Assembly (NCBI GenBank): GCA_003342815.1
Contig: PTEX01000163.1
Location: 1,705,542 to 1,769,541 of the forward strand
Source: Eudromia elegans
Taxonomy: Eukaryota > Chordata > Aves > Tinamiformes > Tinamidae
Reading direction: 5' to 3'
Length of the DNA stretch: 64,000 bases
Both the position numbers and the translations under genes were made by a program. The notes below the pieces were generated by a model, which was not told the DNA's origin, made no database searches, and was given only the letters and a program-made list of their open reading frames with translations. Shown here one piece after another: positions 1 to 12,845 of this stretch. How positions within the stretch are numbered: the stretch's first letter is position 1; the number at the start of each line of letters is the position of its first letter.

Positions 1-3000
1 GTGTCACAGGAGAGTATTTCCACTGCAAAGCTGACTAGAGTGGACCCACCTGAGAGACTGCCCACAAAAAGCACTCCAGCCCTGAACCTATATTGAACCT
101 TGCTTGGAGCAAGTGGGAAGAAAGCTGAACTTCATTTAACTTTTTCTACACATCTCTGCTTTCCATATGGGGTTGTAATTGGCAACGAAAAGGATTAACT
201 ATCATAAAAAGATGGCTTGTGGGATATTCTGGCCCCAGTAAAAATAAGAAGAGTACGAAATTCAATGAGAAAGGCTGTCCCTTCCTGTCTGACTTCAAGC
301 AAACCAATTTCTAGGCCAAAGAGGTTTAGATAAGCTCCAAGCTTTTAAACATTTATCCAAACTAAACTGCTTGAGGGTCCCCCACCATTTAAGATTGAAT
401 ACCTTGGCTGGGTAGCAGAAAAAACCTGCGAAGTCTGCACATCCCTGTCAGGTCATATTGTGGCCTACTGCATATATCAAAAACATTTGAGAAAATAAAA
501 TAACGCTGAGTTTCTCTTCTGCCCTAAGAAAGAGATACGAAAAGCAATGAAAATACCAGGCACTATAAATGGAAAGGCTTTGGTATCCTAAATTTCATTA
601 CACTAGGAGAGGCTAAGTTATTTTTTTCCTTTCTTCCTTTTTTTCTTTTTAAGAATTAAAATTTAGCATATGAATATAAATCTCTGAACGTTTTTTCAAA
701 CCACGAAATGTTTTAAAACTACAAACATTAAGAGATGCACTGCCATCATTAGCAGAGAGAATGTACATGCATCAAACTGAAGTATAACCTAATTATAGGT
801 TTCCTCTTTATGTTGACAGACTCTCAAACTTTAATTTGGAACAATAAATTATGACTAGGAAATATGATTCTTATTTGAGGACAGGCAGAATTATGGAAGA
901 GGAAATGAAATTAAAGTTTACATAAAGGCAAAGCAAGCTCCATGAGCCAACAGACCTGCACGCAGACATACATATAGTTCTTGATTCTATGTGCTGGGTT
1001 GTGGACAGATGAAAGTTTCTTCTGCTATTTTAAACTTTTCTCTAAAGAGCACAAGCTTTATGTGTCTAAAAGACTGCATGTGCTTCTGCAAAGATCTTTA
1101 TACATCACAGAATACTATAAATGTAAAAATGGGTGACATCTATAAAAATGAAAGAAATCTGCTTCAGGGCACCAAACAGTGCTTGTAAATATGGCACAAA
1201 CTCTCAGTTTGCAGCTGGGGAAGATTAAGCATAAACACTGCCTGTCCATTATCATACTGGATCCATTCTAGACTTGCCTATTTCAGCTAACACTAAAACT
1301 AAGATAGCTTACTAAAAAGTAAGACATTTAAAACTAGTCATCATACACTTTTTATATAGTCATGAGAATACTAGTACTTCTAAACCACAATTAATCAGAT
1401 ATGATGACCACATGAAATTGTGATTTCACAGAAAGTATCTATAACTTGGTCTCCATTAGTTATGACAGATGTGTAGGATGGATCACCTCAAATGTATAAA
1501 CACAAATACACTGTCAGTCCTTTAACAAGCCACAAGACAGATTGGCTTCTACTTGTAAATTTGATTCCACAATTTTGTGAACCAAGTTTTCAAGCTGATT
1601 TCTTCACTGTCTTATCTCACAGCCGAGTTCACAGCTGTAGTTTTCACAGTGATATCTCAATCATCAGTATAGGAGTATTTAGTCTCAAACAGATTTCATA
1701 AAATTGGTGGCACTTCTGGAAAAGCTGGAGCATGCTTTTCTTTTAATTTGGGTGGAGGACTATAATGTCTACAGATCTGCAGATGATGGGCAAAAAGTAG
1801 TATAAATATTTTTTAAGAGGTTACAAAAGCAGTGAGCATCATTACTGCATGCGATTTTTCTTGCTAAGTAAATTTTCCCTTTTGAAGATTTTGAAAATCT
1901 GTGTATTGTTCTTTCCCACTACGAGGAAAGCTCCCAAGGCGTAATGCTACGAAACACTCTACCCTAAGCTCATGCATATTCACCTGTGGGTCCCTTCTCT
2001 GCACTGTGCCAGCAAACACAATTGTTACAGCAGTTCACAAATCAGAATTTGCAGGTTCAGAATTCAGCAGTAAAAATAACTAAGGCTTGATCCATTAGTC
2101 ACCCAGAAAATTAGTTTAAGGCTTTGAACTGGCAACAAGAGTGAAATGCAAATGATTGGAAGGATTCACAGCCTGTCAGATCAGCCATGGAGCAAGGAGG
2201 ACACTGGATTATTTATTTATTTATTATCACTAGAGTCTAAGTGCTGCTTTTATAAAGCAGTTGTAGATGCAAGGAGGAAAAAAAAAGTATATGACTTACC
2301 GTAGTGAAGTTTTTGTTTGTTTTCTAAGGTACTTTTTTTCAGAAATTTGTACTACCAGGTCATCCAAGCAGTGCAGCTAATCCTGCGGCATTTTGATGCA
2401 CGTAGGCTTCAGCATACTTCAGAGACAGTACTATCAGTGACATGCAGTTATCATCTTTACTATCAGTCTCAAACATATGAAAGAAGATAGAATATAGTCT
2501 CTTGCATTACACTGCTCACAAAGACCGCATGCTGCCAGTCACAGTCACTGAATTCTTCTGGAGAGCACCTGCAGCCAGCATTGCGATGGACCACGTCACG
2601 TTGTCATGATAGCCATGACAATTCAACATGACTTTACTCACCAATAAAATGAATCAGTGCTTCTGCAGCAGTTCTCATTTGTGGCCATATACTGACAATG
2701 AACGTTTTCATAAATAGTGGTATTTATTATTTACTGAATCAGCCAATAATTTCATTACTCCTTAAAGCTTTGAAAGAAACAAAATGTCAAAATTATGGTT
2801 GAACTGTAACTGTCAGACCTGAGGCCTCATGAATTTATTAAATAGACAGGACAAAATATCATCTGCTATCTCCTTTAGTGACTGTAAGAGTATCTGAAAG
2901 CAACACACACACATAGAATATAGCCATGTAGCATGTTTTTATTTACAAATTCCAAGTCCCCATTTCATCAGGTCATTCTCCCAGCAAAGGGAAAATTAAC

Positions 3001-5879
3001 AAATGCTATCTCCTCCCAGCATATTAAAAACATTTTCTCCTAAAAGGCAGCAACAGGAAAGTTAATGCAGACACTCTCACCGCACTGAAATCAAATCATG
3101 ACTGGCAGATCACTCTCTGCACTATCCAAAACTTAAAACTTTACCATGATGGCTGAGACAAACCCAATTGCTGCAATATAATTTCTTCCAGTCAAGCTAG
3201 CTATTCATGTCCCAAGTACAAAGGAAACAACTTTCCTATTTTCACAGGTCTGTAAGTCTCTTTTTCATGAGCTTGGAAGAGTACCACAACTCAGAGTAAG
3301 ACACTTGGCCCTAGTAGGAAACAAGCTTAATATCATGCTGATTTAGGTCTGTTTTTGCAGAACTAAAGCCTTTTGAGCTTAAATTGCAAAAATTTTAGAC
3401 ACTAACTGAAGAATATTTTTCATTTTTTTGAGCAGTCAATGTGCTGTAGTTTTGTGCATGAAGGCATGTTTCCCTAAATGGGAGGAAGAGAAAACTTCAA
3501 GCAGCAGAAAGTCTAGATATTTTCTCCTTAGAGTTGAAACAATAAAGATGGCACCAAATGAAATAGAGTGGAAAAAGCACTTCAAGCCAATTCTATTTAC
3601 ACTTTGTTTCCTTCTTCAAACAGATATTTAAGATTTTTTTAAAATAGAACTTAGGCATTTAACAGTAACATGTACTACATTATGCATGTGACTGTATGTG
3701 CAGTTCATCTACTGTAAATCAAAGTAGTTTCCTTAAAGGTTGATGTAGTTACACCATATAAGACCAGCAAAAAGCCAGAGACAGACTCTTTTACTGACGT
3801 CATTACTGACTTGGATTCATGACTGTCATCAGAGCTCATCAGAGCCAATGAAATACAATGTGTACTGAGGCTGGAATCATGTTTAAGTGTAATAGAAGCT
3901 GGGCACATATTTAAATATTCCAGATTTCACTTGTCTTCGGGCTCCTAGATATAGCAGTTTTAAAACATATGCTACTTAGACCAAAGTGAAAATACTCCAA
4001 AGTTTTACTAGAGAGTACCTGAAAAGTAACACTGTCTTGATCGACACAGCAGAATCACTTACATTTGTGAAACTGAATATTCCAAGGCATGATATGACCA
4101 CATCATACACACGACCAGCATTTATCACAACACAGTGATCCAGTACTCTAAGTGTCACAGATCGTTTCCCTCCTAGCAAACTGCAGTCCTGGAGTGTCTC
4201 TGTAGCCACCTCAATCTCCTAGGAAGGGCAGCAGCCCTGCATGAAATAACTAACTACCTAGAAGGCTTGGCCCATTGACTGCCAGCTCTGTGCCTCTGAC
4301 CTCAGCAAGGCTGCAGCTTTGCTGTTTATAGGGAGCTCGTGCCAGGGCACGGGGCATGCAACAGCTGCATGAGATGCTCTTGGCCTAGCCTCAGCACCTA
4401 AATATTGCTGTTCAAAGGTGATCTGAGGCTAAAGCAACAGATAGCCTTGCTGATGTGAAAGGTAAACAGCCTTTCAGCCTGTTTGCAGAGTCCACCTGTG
4501 AACAGCAACCAGCTCCTCCACAGGTAGCAAGCATCTGGAAGGCCCAGCATCAACAGAGAGCACAGATGGGCTGTCAGTGTGGACAGCCCATGAGTTTCAT
4601 CTTTGAGGTGTAATATACAGGAGGGCAAAAAATCCGGAGTTCTGAGTCCAGTTCTGCGCCAAGTCTTCCTGTAAGCCCTACAAGTCAGAAGAGCTTTATC
4701 TCAAACTCATCCATCTGCAAAACAAGAACATTAGTTACTATTTAACTGGGGAGTACATCAACATTTGTTAACATCCAACGGTTAATTTGATAAAAAGCAA
4801 CATATGATCACACTGATAAAAGCAGGACATGACAGAAGAGCATAAAGCAAGCTACTGGGATGATGCTCTCATTTGTCAATTTTATGTGGGAACAGAAATT
4901 AAAGTGATTTAATTAATCCACTTAAAGTCGTCCTTTAAAAATGAAAAATTACTTTTGAGCTTAGCTCTTATCAAAAAGGTTCTTAAATCTATGAAGATCA
5001 TCCTACACAGAGCACAGCAAAATTAAAAGTGTGCAGTCAGTGCAGTGGAGATGAGCAGCCAGGCACCAGGCTCCGCGTGCCCACCCTGATAGACTCCAGC
5101 CTGTCAGCTCCTGAAGCTCTGCAAGGAGCTCCCTGTGACAAAGCCCAGAGCCAACCTGAACCACAGCAATGTCAGATCAGAGACCCACTTGCAACCTTAT
5201 CACAGTCAAATGGTCTACGAATAGTAGATTTTTTTAAACAACTTAGAAAACATATCGAAAAGATGTGTTTGTGCAACCAAAGAATTCTTAGGAAAAAAAA
5301 AGAACTTTTAAATTCAGTGACCCGTGTGCATACTCAGCTGGTTTTTTTTTCTTTTATCAGTAATCAGAACAGTTTTCACTTCTACGAAGAATTCCAGAAG
5401 CTCTTGCCAATTTTTTTTCAATTCTCCCAAACAATATATTTACAGAATATAGATGAAGAATATAGCTATAGAAAACTGGTCTTTTACATGTAATACTATA
5501 AAAAGAGGCACTTCCCCCAAAATCCCAAAGCCAGAATGTTTTCAAAAGCTGTAAATATGATACTTGGTCTTTAGATCAAGAATACAGCCACTAATAGCCT
5601 AATTTTATAAATCATTTGTAAAGGCTGTGAAAGTTTTCATTTGACTAAATCTGTTTAGCAGAAAGCAATAAGGCATTTAATTATAATGTTAAGTATTACA
5701 CACAGATTGATTCAAAACAAAAAAAAATCCACACAATCTGTATTATTCTTGGGAAGAAGACTCTTTATCTGCCAAGTTAACCTGTTCCTAGCTACAAAAC
5801 TCCTCCTTGCAGGAGTAGTTGCCTATCCTGTGTGATAGGCAAGAAGCTGTTGGGTAAACTTAATGAGGAAAAAGAGCAC

Positions 5880-7812
5880 ATACATAATGTGGAAGAAGGA
5901 CAAGGCCACATGAGAAGATTATAGGAAGATTGTCAGAGAATGCATGGATGCAACGAGGAAGGTCAAGGTCTGTTTGGAATTAAGAGTTGGTGCGAGATGT
6001 CAGGGTCAACAGGAAGGGCTTCTATAAGTACATGAGTAGCAAGAGGAAGACTAGGGAAAATGTTAGTCCACTTCTGAGTTGGGAGGGTGCCTTGGTGATG
6101 AAAGATGCAGAGAAGAGAAAGACAGAGTTACTAAATGCCTTCTTTGCCTCTGTCTTTACTGCTAAGGCTGGACCCCATGAACTACAGAGCCCAGATACAA
6201 GGGAGATAACCAAGAGAGAGGATGACTTTCTGCTGGTTGAGGAGGGTTGGGTTAGGGATTATACACGCAAACTGCACACCCATAAATGGGTCCAGATGGG
6301 ATGCACCCAAGGGTGCTGAGGGAACTGGTGGGGATTATTGCTGAGCTGCTCTCCATCATCTTTGAGAGGCCATGGAGAGCAAGGGAGGTACCGGAGGACT
6401 GGAAGAAACCAAGTCTTGTTCAAAAGTCGCTCTAGTCTTCAAAAACGGCAAGAGAGAGGAGCCAGAAAACTAGAGGCCTGTCAGCCTCACCTCTGTCCCT
6501 GGAAAGGTGATGGAGCAGCTCATCCTAGAGACCCTCTCTAGGCATATCAAGGAGGAGAAGGTGATCAGGACTAGCCAGCATGGATTCTCCAGAGGGAAGT
6601 TGTGTTTGATGAACCTGATAGCCTTCTACGATGGGGTGACTGGCTGGATGGATGAGGGGAAAGCCATGGATGTTGTCTACCTTGACTTCAGTAAGGCTTT
6701 TGACACAATCTCCCATAACATCCTTATAGGAAAGCTCCAGAAGTGGGATGGGACATATGGACAGTGACATGGATCGAGGACTGGTTGGATGGCAGAGCCC
6801 AGAGGGCCGTGATAAACGGGACCAAGTCTAGCTGGAGGCCTGTGGCCAGCGGTGTCCTCCAGGGGTCAGTACTCAGCCCAGTGCTGTTCAACTTGTTCAT
6901 CAACGACTTGGACAAGGGCACAGAGGGCACCCTGAGTAAGTTTCCTGATGACACCAAACTGTGTGGAGTGGCCGACGCTCCAGAGGGCTGTGCTGCCATC
7001 CAGAGGGACCTGGACAGGCTGGAGAGTTGAGCGGAGAGGAACCTCATGTGGCTCAACAACGGCAAGTGCAGGGTCCTGCACCTGGGCAGGAATAATCCCA
7101 GACACCAGGATAGATTTGGGGCTGACCTGCTGGAAAGCAGCTCCGCAGAGAGAGATTTAGAAGTCCTGGTTGACAGCAAGTTGACCATGAGGCAGCAATG
7201 TGCCTTCATGGCCAAGAAGGCCAATGGGATCCTGGCTGCATCACGAGGAATGTTGCCAGCAGGTCGAGGGAGGGGATCCTGCCTCTCTCCTCAGCTCTGG
7301 TGAGGTAGCACCTGAAGTACCGGGTGCAGTTTTGGGCTGCCCAGGACAAGAGGGACATAGACCTTAAAGGGAGTCTGCCGTAGAGCAATGAACATGATAA
7401 AGGGCCTGAAGCATCTATCGTATGAGGAAAGACTAAGCAAGCTGGGCCTGTTTAGCCTAGAGAAGACTGAGAGGAGATCTGACCAAAATGTATAAGTACC
7501 TGAGGGGAGAATGCAGGGAGGATGGGGCCAAACTCTTCTTGGTGTTGGCCAGTGACAGGACAAGGAGTAATGGGCATAAGTTGAAACACAGGAAGCTCCA
7601 TGTCCATGTGAGGAAGAACTTCTTTCCTGTGAGGGTGACAGAGCCCTGGAACAGGCTGCCCAGAGAGGTTGTGGAGTCTCCTTCTCTGGAGATCTACCAA
7701 ACGCACCTGGATCTCCGTGCTCTAGGGATCCGTGCTGGAGCAAGGGGGTTGGACTAGATGATCTCTAGAGGTCCCTTCCAGCCTTAACCATTCTGTGGTT
7801 CTGTGAAAAACA
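5880..7812 (+). mobile_element. CR1 LINE, 5'-truncated and degenerate
   Basis: A CR1-family non-LTR retrotransposon of about 1.9 kb in sense orientation. Pieces of the ORF2 reverse transcriptase are readable but broken by frameshifts and stops. The first piece (5987-6319) contains the typical AELLNAFFASVF-like block, as TELLNAFFASVFTAKAG. A second (6507-6767) holds the RT block [11 protein letters not shown] third (6743-7030) holds [13 protein letters not shown] and the catalytic loop, seen here as FPDD where FADD is usual. Further C-terminal pieces are at 7046-7303 and 7488-7757. It ends with the standard CR1 3' end, an ACTAGATGATCTCTAGAGGTC-like stretch followed by an ATTCTGTGGTTCTGTGA tail. 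No intact protein can be made. The left boundary is approximate because the 5' end is worn. Confidence 0.93.
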
Positions 7813-10800
7813 ATTGCCAACTTCAGGTAGCCTCCTTTGATTTAAGTTCTAGTCTCAGAAGGAGAAAACGGCAAGCAGAGAAGATATATTGCCAAAGGCT
7901 GCACTTGTATTCCTTTCTTGTTTGGTTGGTTTTTTTTTAATAAACCTGACAGCAAATATTTTTTTCAATTTTTTTTTTATTATAAAAAAAAGAGAGAGAC
8001 ATGGATAGATTTGAAATTCAGGTGAAGTCTCATAACATCCAGTGCAGATCAAGCCAAAAGCTTCACTCAAAGCTCTGATAAGTGATGAGAACTCATACTA
8101 GCTTTGAGTTGCCAGTACTAACTTACTAACCATTAGTAGGAAGAAATGTAAGTTCCAAAAGGAGAAAAAATAAAACAGAATGCCTCTCCATCAGGGAATT
8201 AAGGTATATTCCTTTCCTTTTGCTTGTAATCATCATTGTCTGAATACTATTCTGACTTTGCATTTGTCTCTGAGCAATGCACCAAGGAAAAGTTAATAAA
8301 TTCCATATAGCCTGTTCAGAGTTATTTACTTGTTTCTAAGCTTATTCAATGACATTGGAGGAGGAGCTAAAATAAGTTAAAAGTGATGTAATTCAGATTA
8401 CACATTCAAAAAAGAATGCTAAAAACAAAAGCAAAGTTGGTACAAAATTATTTTTCACAGGTGATAGCAAAATAACATACTCCACTGTCAAGTCCTAACA
8501 ACTCTGCTGTTGTATGAAAGCAACACAACATCCAAAGTGGTTAGCCTTAGCCTCTAAGCTATCGTGGCTAACATTTCCAGTTCTGAGCACGGCTTGTCTG
8601 CTTCTTTTCTCAGCTCATTACTGTGTGGTAAGTATACCTCTCAGTTTTAAATAAAGAACAATTTCAAACCATTGAAGCAGTTGGAGGAGAAAAGAAAGAA
8701 AACACATCAAGTATGCCTCCAAAAAAAACAGCAGAAATTGTCTGCCAAGTTAAGCATCAAACTGCTAACCGTTAACCCCCCTCTCACTCATCACTGTCTC
8801 ACCCAGGGGCAAAGACAAATTGCAGCACCAGGTTTGCCCAAGGTTATTTAAGAAGTTATAACACTCAGCTGTCATCTCCACCTTCCTGTCAGAAATTACA
8901 AGGCCTGCAGCAGAGTCAGCAAGAGAATCAGGTGTCTCCAGCTCATCTGCGCTAGTTGCCATGCTGTATATTAGCTTAAACTAGCGACAAATGTTTACCC
9001 TGACACACTAGTCCCTGAGCTGGAGAAGGTAAAGCACTTCTGCCAGCTCTGCCATGGACTACTGGGCTTCAGAGGGCAGAGAGCTTTAGGGAAGCCAGGG
9101 ACAAGTGATTGTGGTTCCTCCAGTGCTGGCCAGAGGCTCAAAACCAGAATGTAGCTTTCCTCTTGCTCCTTCCACTGGAGTGCTGTTCCCCCACTCAGCT
9201 TTTTAGTAATAAGCCTTGGTAAAGCTCCATGCTGAAGAGAAGTAGCTTGCACTGGTCTAGCTTCTCACCCTCCATAGGTACAGAGCTTAACTTTGACATC
9301 ATGTTCTCTTTCTGAGTACATCCAGAACCGACACTTTCTATGCAGCTATGGTAAAAGTATAAAGAGAAATGAATAAATGAAAGAAACATGACTAACCAAA
9401 CCACACTCTCCTTTTCACCATGTTCCCTAAATGGATTACCAACTCACTAGAATGCCCATAATTTGATTTTCTTCAGGACATAACTCTAAAACATTTTTAA
9501 TATCTTCAGTCAGCTCCTAAGCTTGGTTTTCTTGTATAAAAATAAGTTTTATTTTGTGTAAAAAGCTTCACACAAATGCCTGGTATCTGTGGCGCTCAGT
9601 CTAAAAATCATGGCACTTTTTTTTCCCCCAAAACTCAGTCAATGTATGCAAACCGGTTTCAGTTACTTTCATCTGCTTCTGCAAACATAAATTTGTTTGC
9701 AACTGGTTTCTAGAAAAGACTGAGCAAAGAGATTTTTGGTTATCAAGCCTTAATTTCATTTATTTCTTGGAAGTTTTCTCTAGCAAGTGCTGCAAAGCTT
9801 GTGAGTTCCCCTTTAACAAAACATCACATAATCTAGCAGTTTCTGAAGATCTGCATTACTTGAAACTGCTTACTTAGAGCATTACATACTCTTACATGAA
9901 CAAAAGTCCTGAAATACTACAATATTACAGGTTCCAACTAAATAAGGTACCTAACCTTACTTTCATTCAGGCAGATCAGGGAATCAGGGAGAATGGACAG
10001 CACTCTTACGAAACTGTTACTATTCACAATGAAAGGACCTTGCTTTAGCTTTAATAGAACTTTACGGATTAAAGTAAAGCTGAAGATGGGTACTGGAAGC
10101 CCCTTACAGAGAACCCCTGCTCTCTAAACAATAAGTACTATTTCTCAAAATCCTGCCCACGATGCAAACAAAATAAATATACATTACAATTATACTTTCA
10201 GCATGGTAGACATCTGCAGGACAATTCACACAGGGAGGAACACAGTGTCCCTAGATTTTTTTTTCTTTTAAACAAATACATGACAACTTCCTAGCACATA
10301 AAGTTCATCAGCAGCCATGGTGTTGCTCATACTGAAACTCTTTCTTAATGTGCTTCTTTATCTTTAAGATCTGCATCAATGGAAACAGTCCCAAAGAAAT
10401 ACACATTCTGGAAAAAGAGTATGACAATCAAGCATGTATTTATATAAACATACAGTGGAATAGCTGATTAGGAATGTTACATGTGACACTTATTACTTAG
10501 CAGTTTCACAATTTTCTCATGAGATATATTCAAAAATAGGAGGGAGGGAAACTCACCAATAATGCAGAGTCAGATATCTAGAAGAGTTTAGCTTCCAATG
10601 ACAGCCCATTGTACTTAGAGAGAAACCAAAAAGGACACTCTATATCAACATGGAAAATCCAAGATGAACCTTAATTCCACTATTAGCTGATACTAGCAAG
10701 ACTGAAGGAAAAAAGGCATAACAGAAAAGTAGAAAGTGTAATAGCTACTTTTTGACCTTCTGCAGAGTGACCAAGAAGATGTAATCACTCCATATAACGG

Positions 10801-11819
10801 TTAAAGGAAACAAAATTTTCCCTATCTGTAGCATGTAACAAGAGGAAATGAAGCAGCAAGTACTGAGGAAAAAACACCTCACCTCAGTGTACCAGCATCA
10901 TTTCATAACGAGGTTCAAAGACCCTGCTTTCTCCAACATCCGTTTCAGATATACTATACATATCAAGGAAGCTCCAAAGAAAGGAAAAATGTTTAAAACA
11001 AAAAAAACCCCACGAGCCAGGAACCACAGAGACATTCATTTAAAACAAAACAAAGCCAACAACCAAAACCTACACCTAGCTGTAGTGATGCAAGCTCAAA
11101 ACACTATTCAAAATTGTTGTGGCTAGACAGCAACAAAAGACCAAACAAGTAGTGTACTGAAGTGAGCATTTTGTAATAAGGATGCTTGCGTTCTCATGGC
11201 TACATGGCAGTTAATGTGGGACTCTCAACAATGAACTAAAGTTCTAGTATTAATACTCAGCATGTTTTTTAAAAACGTATATACTGACAAATAAATCTAG
11301 ACCTTTTCAACAGCTTCCAGGCCTGATAAAGGTGACTCATGCTAATACACTTGAGTTTTTCTTAACATGGCTAACTCAGCACCAAAGGATGTACTGACCA
11401 AAAAGTTTGACAAATACAGGCACCAGCTGGATGAATTTAAGTGTTGTTTCCCAACTGATCCCAAGACGTTGCTACTGGATAGGCAATGCCTGTTTTGCAC
11501 AGACGCTCTTTATGTACAGAGAACACTCCTCAATCTTTCTAGCAAGGATGTAACAAAATCCCCTGACTGGGAAAAAAATGGCCTTAAAAAAAAATAAAGT
11601 GGATGTGAGGTTCCTCAATATTTGCATGGCTTATCAGGGGTTGAGACAGACTCATCATCATATGAGATATTAATGCAAAAGTAATAAATCGTCTTCCGTA
11701 ATGCATCTTGTGAGCAAAATTCTTCAAGAGTCTTGTGAAAAATGAGCATCTGTATGGATGTAACATGAAATCTGAGCACCCCCCTCAGTTTCCTAAGGCC
11801 TGATAATAAGAGCATTGAG

Positions 11820-11843
11820 AAAAAAAAAAAAAAAAAAAAAAAA
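11820..11843. repeat. poly-A tract
   Basis: A run of about 24 A residues inside MAP3K15 intron 1, less than 300 bases from the exon 1 donor. No retroposed gene could be recognised next to it. Confidence 0.9.
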
Positions 11844-12122
11844 CACACTGCACCTCTTCTATACACTCATCTCAACTACTTTTAATACTTTCTGTCACTT
11901 CAGAAACTTCCTCAGCCTGCTCACAGAGCTCCCAGATCTCCCGATGCTGTCTGGGAGCTGCGAGACCCAACCCTGGGTAGCTCTGTGCTCGGCCACAGGC
12001 AACACAACCCCGGCCCGTACAACAGTCTCAACCCCGCTCGCTTTTGTTTGCAGGCCTGGACCGGGCGGACCGCGGCCGCTCCCTCGCCGCCGTGCTCCCC
12101 GCGCCGCCCGAACCCGCCTCAC

Positions 12123-12308
12123 CGGCGTCGTAGAAGGCGTCCAGCACGGCGGTCTCGCCGAAGTCCAGCTGCCCGAAGCTGACCGTGCAGAGCTGCGCGC
12201 CCTCAGCCTCGCACGCCCGCTGCAGGCACTGCCGCGCGCCCGCCTCGGGGCTGCGCGCCCCGCCGCCCGCCTTGGCCGCCTCGCTCAGCACGTAGACGGC
12301 CCGCAAGG
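12123..12308 (-). CDS. MAP3K15: MAP3K15 (ASK3) exon 1, partial: N-terminal region
   Basis: Minus-strand coding exon, about 61 codons visible before the assembly gap. The translation starts LRAVYVLSEAAK, passes through a Cys-Leu-Gln-Arg-Ala-Cys-Glu-Ala-Glu-Gly block, and ends FGETAVLDAFYDA. It closes with a phase-1 donor, GCC G|GTGAGG. This matches the start of the ASK family's N-terminal regulatory (thioredoxin-binding and DUF4071-type) region. The wording is closer to MAP3K15 than to MAP3K5, which has different residues around the Leu-Asp-Phe-Gly-Glu-Thr motif. Synteny with SH3KBP1 supports this. MAP3K15 is a Ser/Thr kinase acting on MAP2Ks in the JNK/p38 cascades and has been linked to osmotic and ion signalling. 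The start codon and glycine-rich N terminus expected upstream are not visible, and most likely lie in the N run. Only this exon of the gene is in the window. Confidence 0.9.
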
Positions 12309-12524
12309 NNNNNNNNNNNNNNNNNNNNNNNNNNNNNNNNNNNNNNNNNNNNNNNNNNNNNNNNNNNNNNNNNNNNNNNNNNNNNNNNNNNNNNNNNNNN
12401 NNNNNNNNNNNNNNNNNNNNNNNNNNNNNNNNNNNNNNNNNNNNNNNNNNNNNNNNNNNNNNNNNNNNNNNNNNNNNNNNNNNNNNNNNNNNNNNNNNNN
12501 NNNNNNNNNNNNNNNNNNNNNNNN
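12309..12524. other. assembly gap (216 N)
   Basis: A run of N in the most GC-rich part of the window, flanked by MAP3K15 exon 1 on the left and promoter-type sequence on the right. It probably hides the start codon and the Gly/Ala-rich N terminus of MAP3K15. The gap length may be nominal rather than measured. Confidence 0.98.
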
Positions 12525-12845
12525 GCGGCCCGGGGCGGCCCGGGGCAGGCGGGCTCCGTGCCGCGTCGCTGCGCGCAGGGCAGCACCGCCAACCCCTTCT
12601 CCTCGGCGAGCGCGGCGCGACTGCGGCCACCGCGGCCGGGACACCTCGGGCACCGCCCGCCCCCGCCCCCTGCCCGCCGCCCGCCGGCCCGGCACCGCTG
12701 TTGCTGTTGTTGTTGTCAATATTAATAACTTGAACAGCGGCGCACTCTGCGCCCCATGCCCCATGCTCAGTGTGCTGAGGGCAGGCGGGCGGCAGCGGCG
12801 TCGGCGGCTCAACGGCATGAACCCGCGCGGAGCTTCAGCCCCCCG
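12525..12845 (-). promoter_or_regulatory. MAP3K15: putative MAP3K15 CpG-island promoter / 5' UTR
   Basis: CpG-dense sequence immediately 5' (minus sense) of the gap and of MAP3K15 exon 1. It contains overlapping Sp1-type GC boxes at 12653-12670 (GGGGGCGGGGGCGGGC on the minus strand). A short AT-rich patch at about 12716-12733 interrupts it. No TATA box is evident, as is usual for CpG-island promoters. Open frames on both strands here are a by-product of GC richness. The exact transcription start cannot be read from sequence. Confidence 0.65.

Larger units (their letters stand above)
1..12122 (-). other. MAP3K15: MAP3K15 intron 1 (3' part lies beyond the left edge)
   Basis: This stretch follows the splice donor of MAP3K15 exon 1 (GT at 12122-12121, followed by GAGG). 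I looked on the minus strand for the next exon, which in ASK-family kinases continues the conserved Asp-Ala-Phe-Tyr-Asp segment, and did not recognise it. The intron therefore probably extends past the left edge. It holds a CR1 LINE at 5880-7812, a poly-A run at 11820-11843 and otherwise AT-rich DNA. The reading frames in it are short and look like chance. One splice-bounded open segment at 4063-4218 is listed as a finding. Confidence 0.7.

Noticed and set aside
5029..5493. 154-codon plus-strand open frame in MAP3K15 intron 1
   Set aside because: Low-complexity and AT-driven in its second half, no domain, no Kozak or splice context, and antisense to an intron; most likely chance.
5822..5841. 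Short hairpin GCCTATC ... GATAGGC
   Set aside because: Seven-base stems of this kind are expected by chance in 64 kb, and nothing around it suggests function.
6724..7743. Long minus-strand frames within the CR1
   Set aside because: Antisense shadows of the degenerate CR1 reverse-transcriptase frame.
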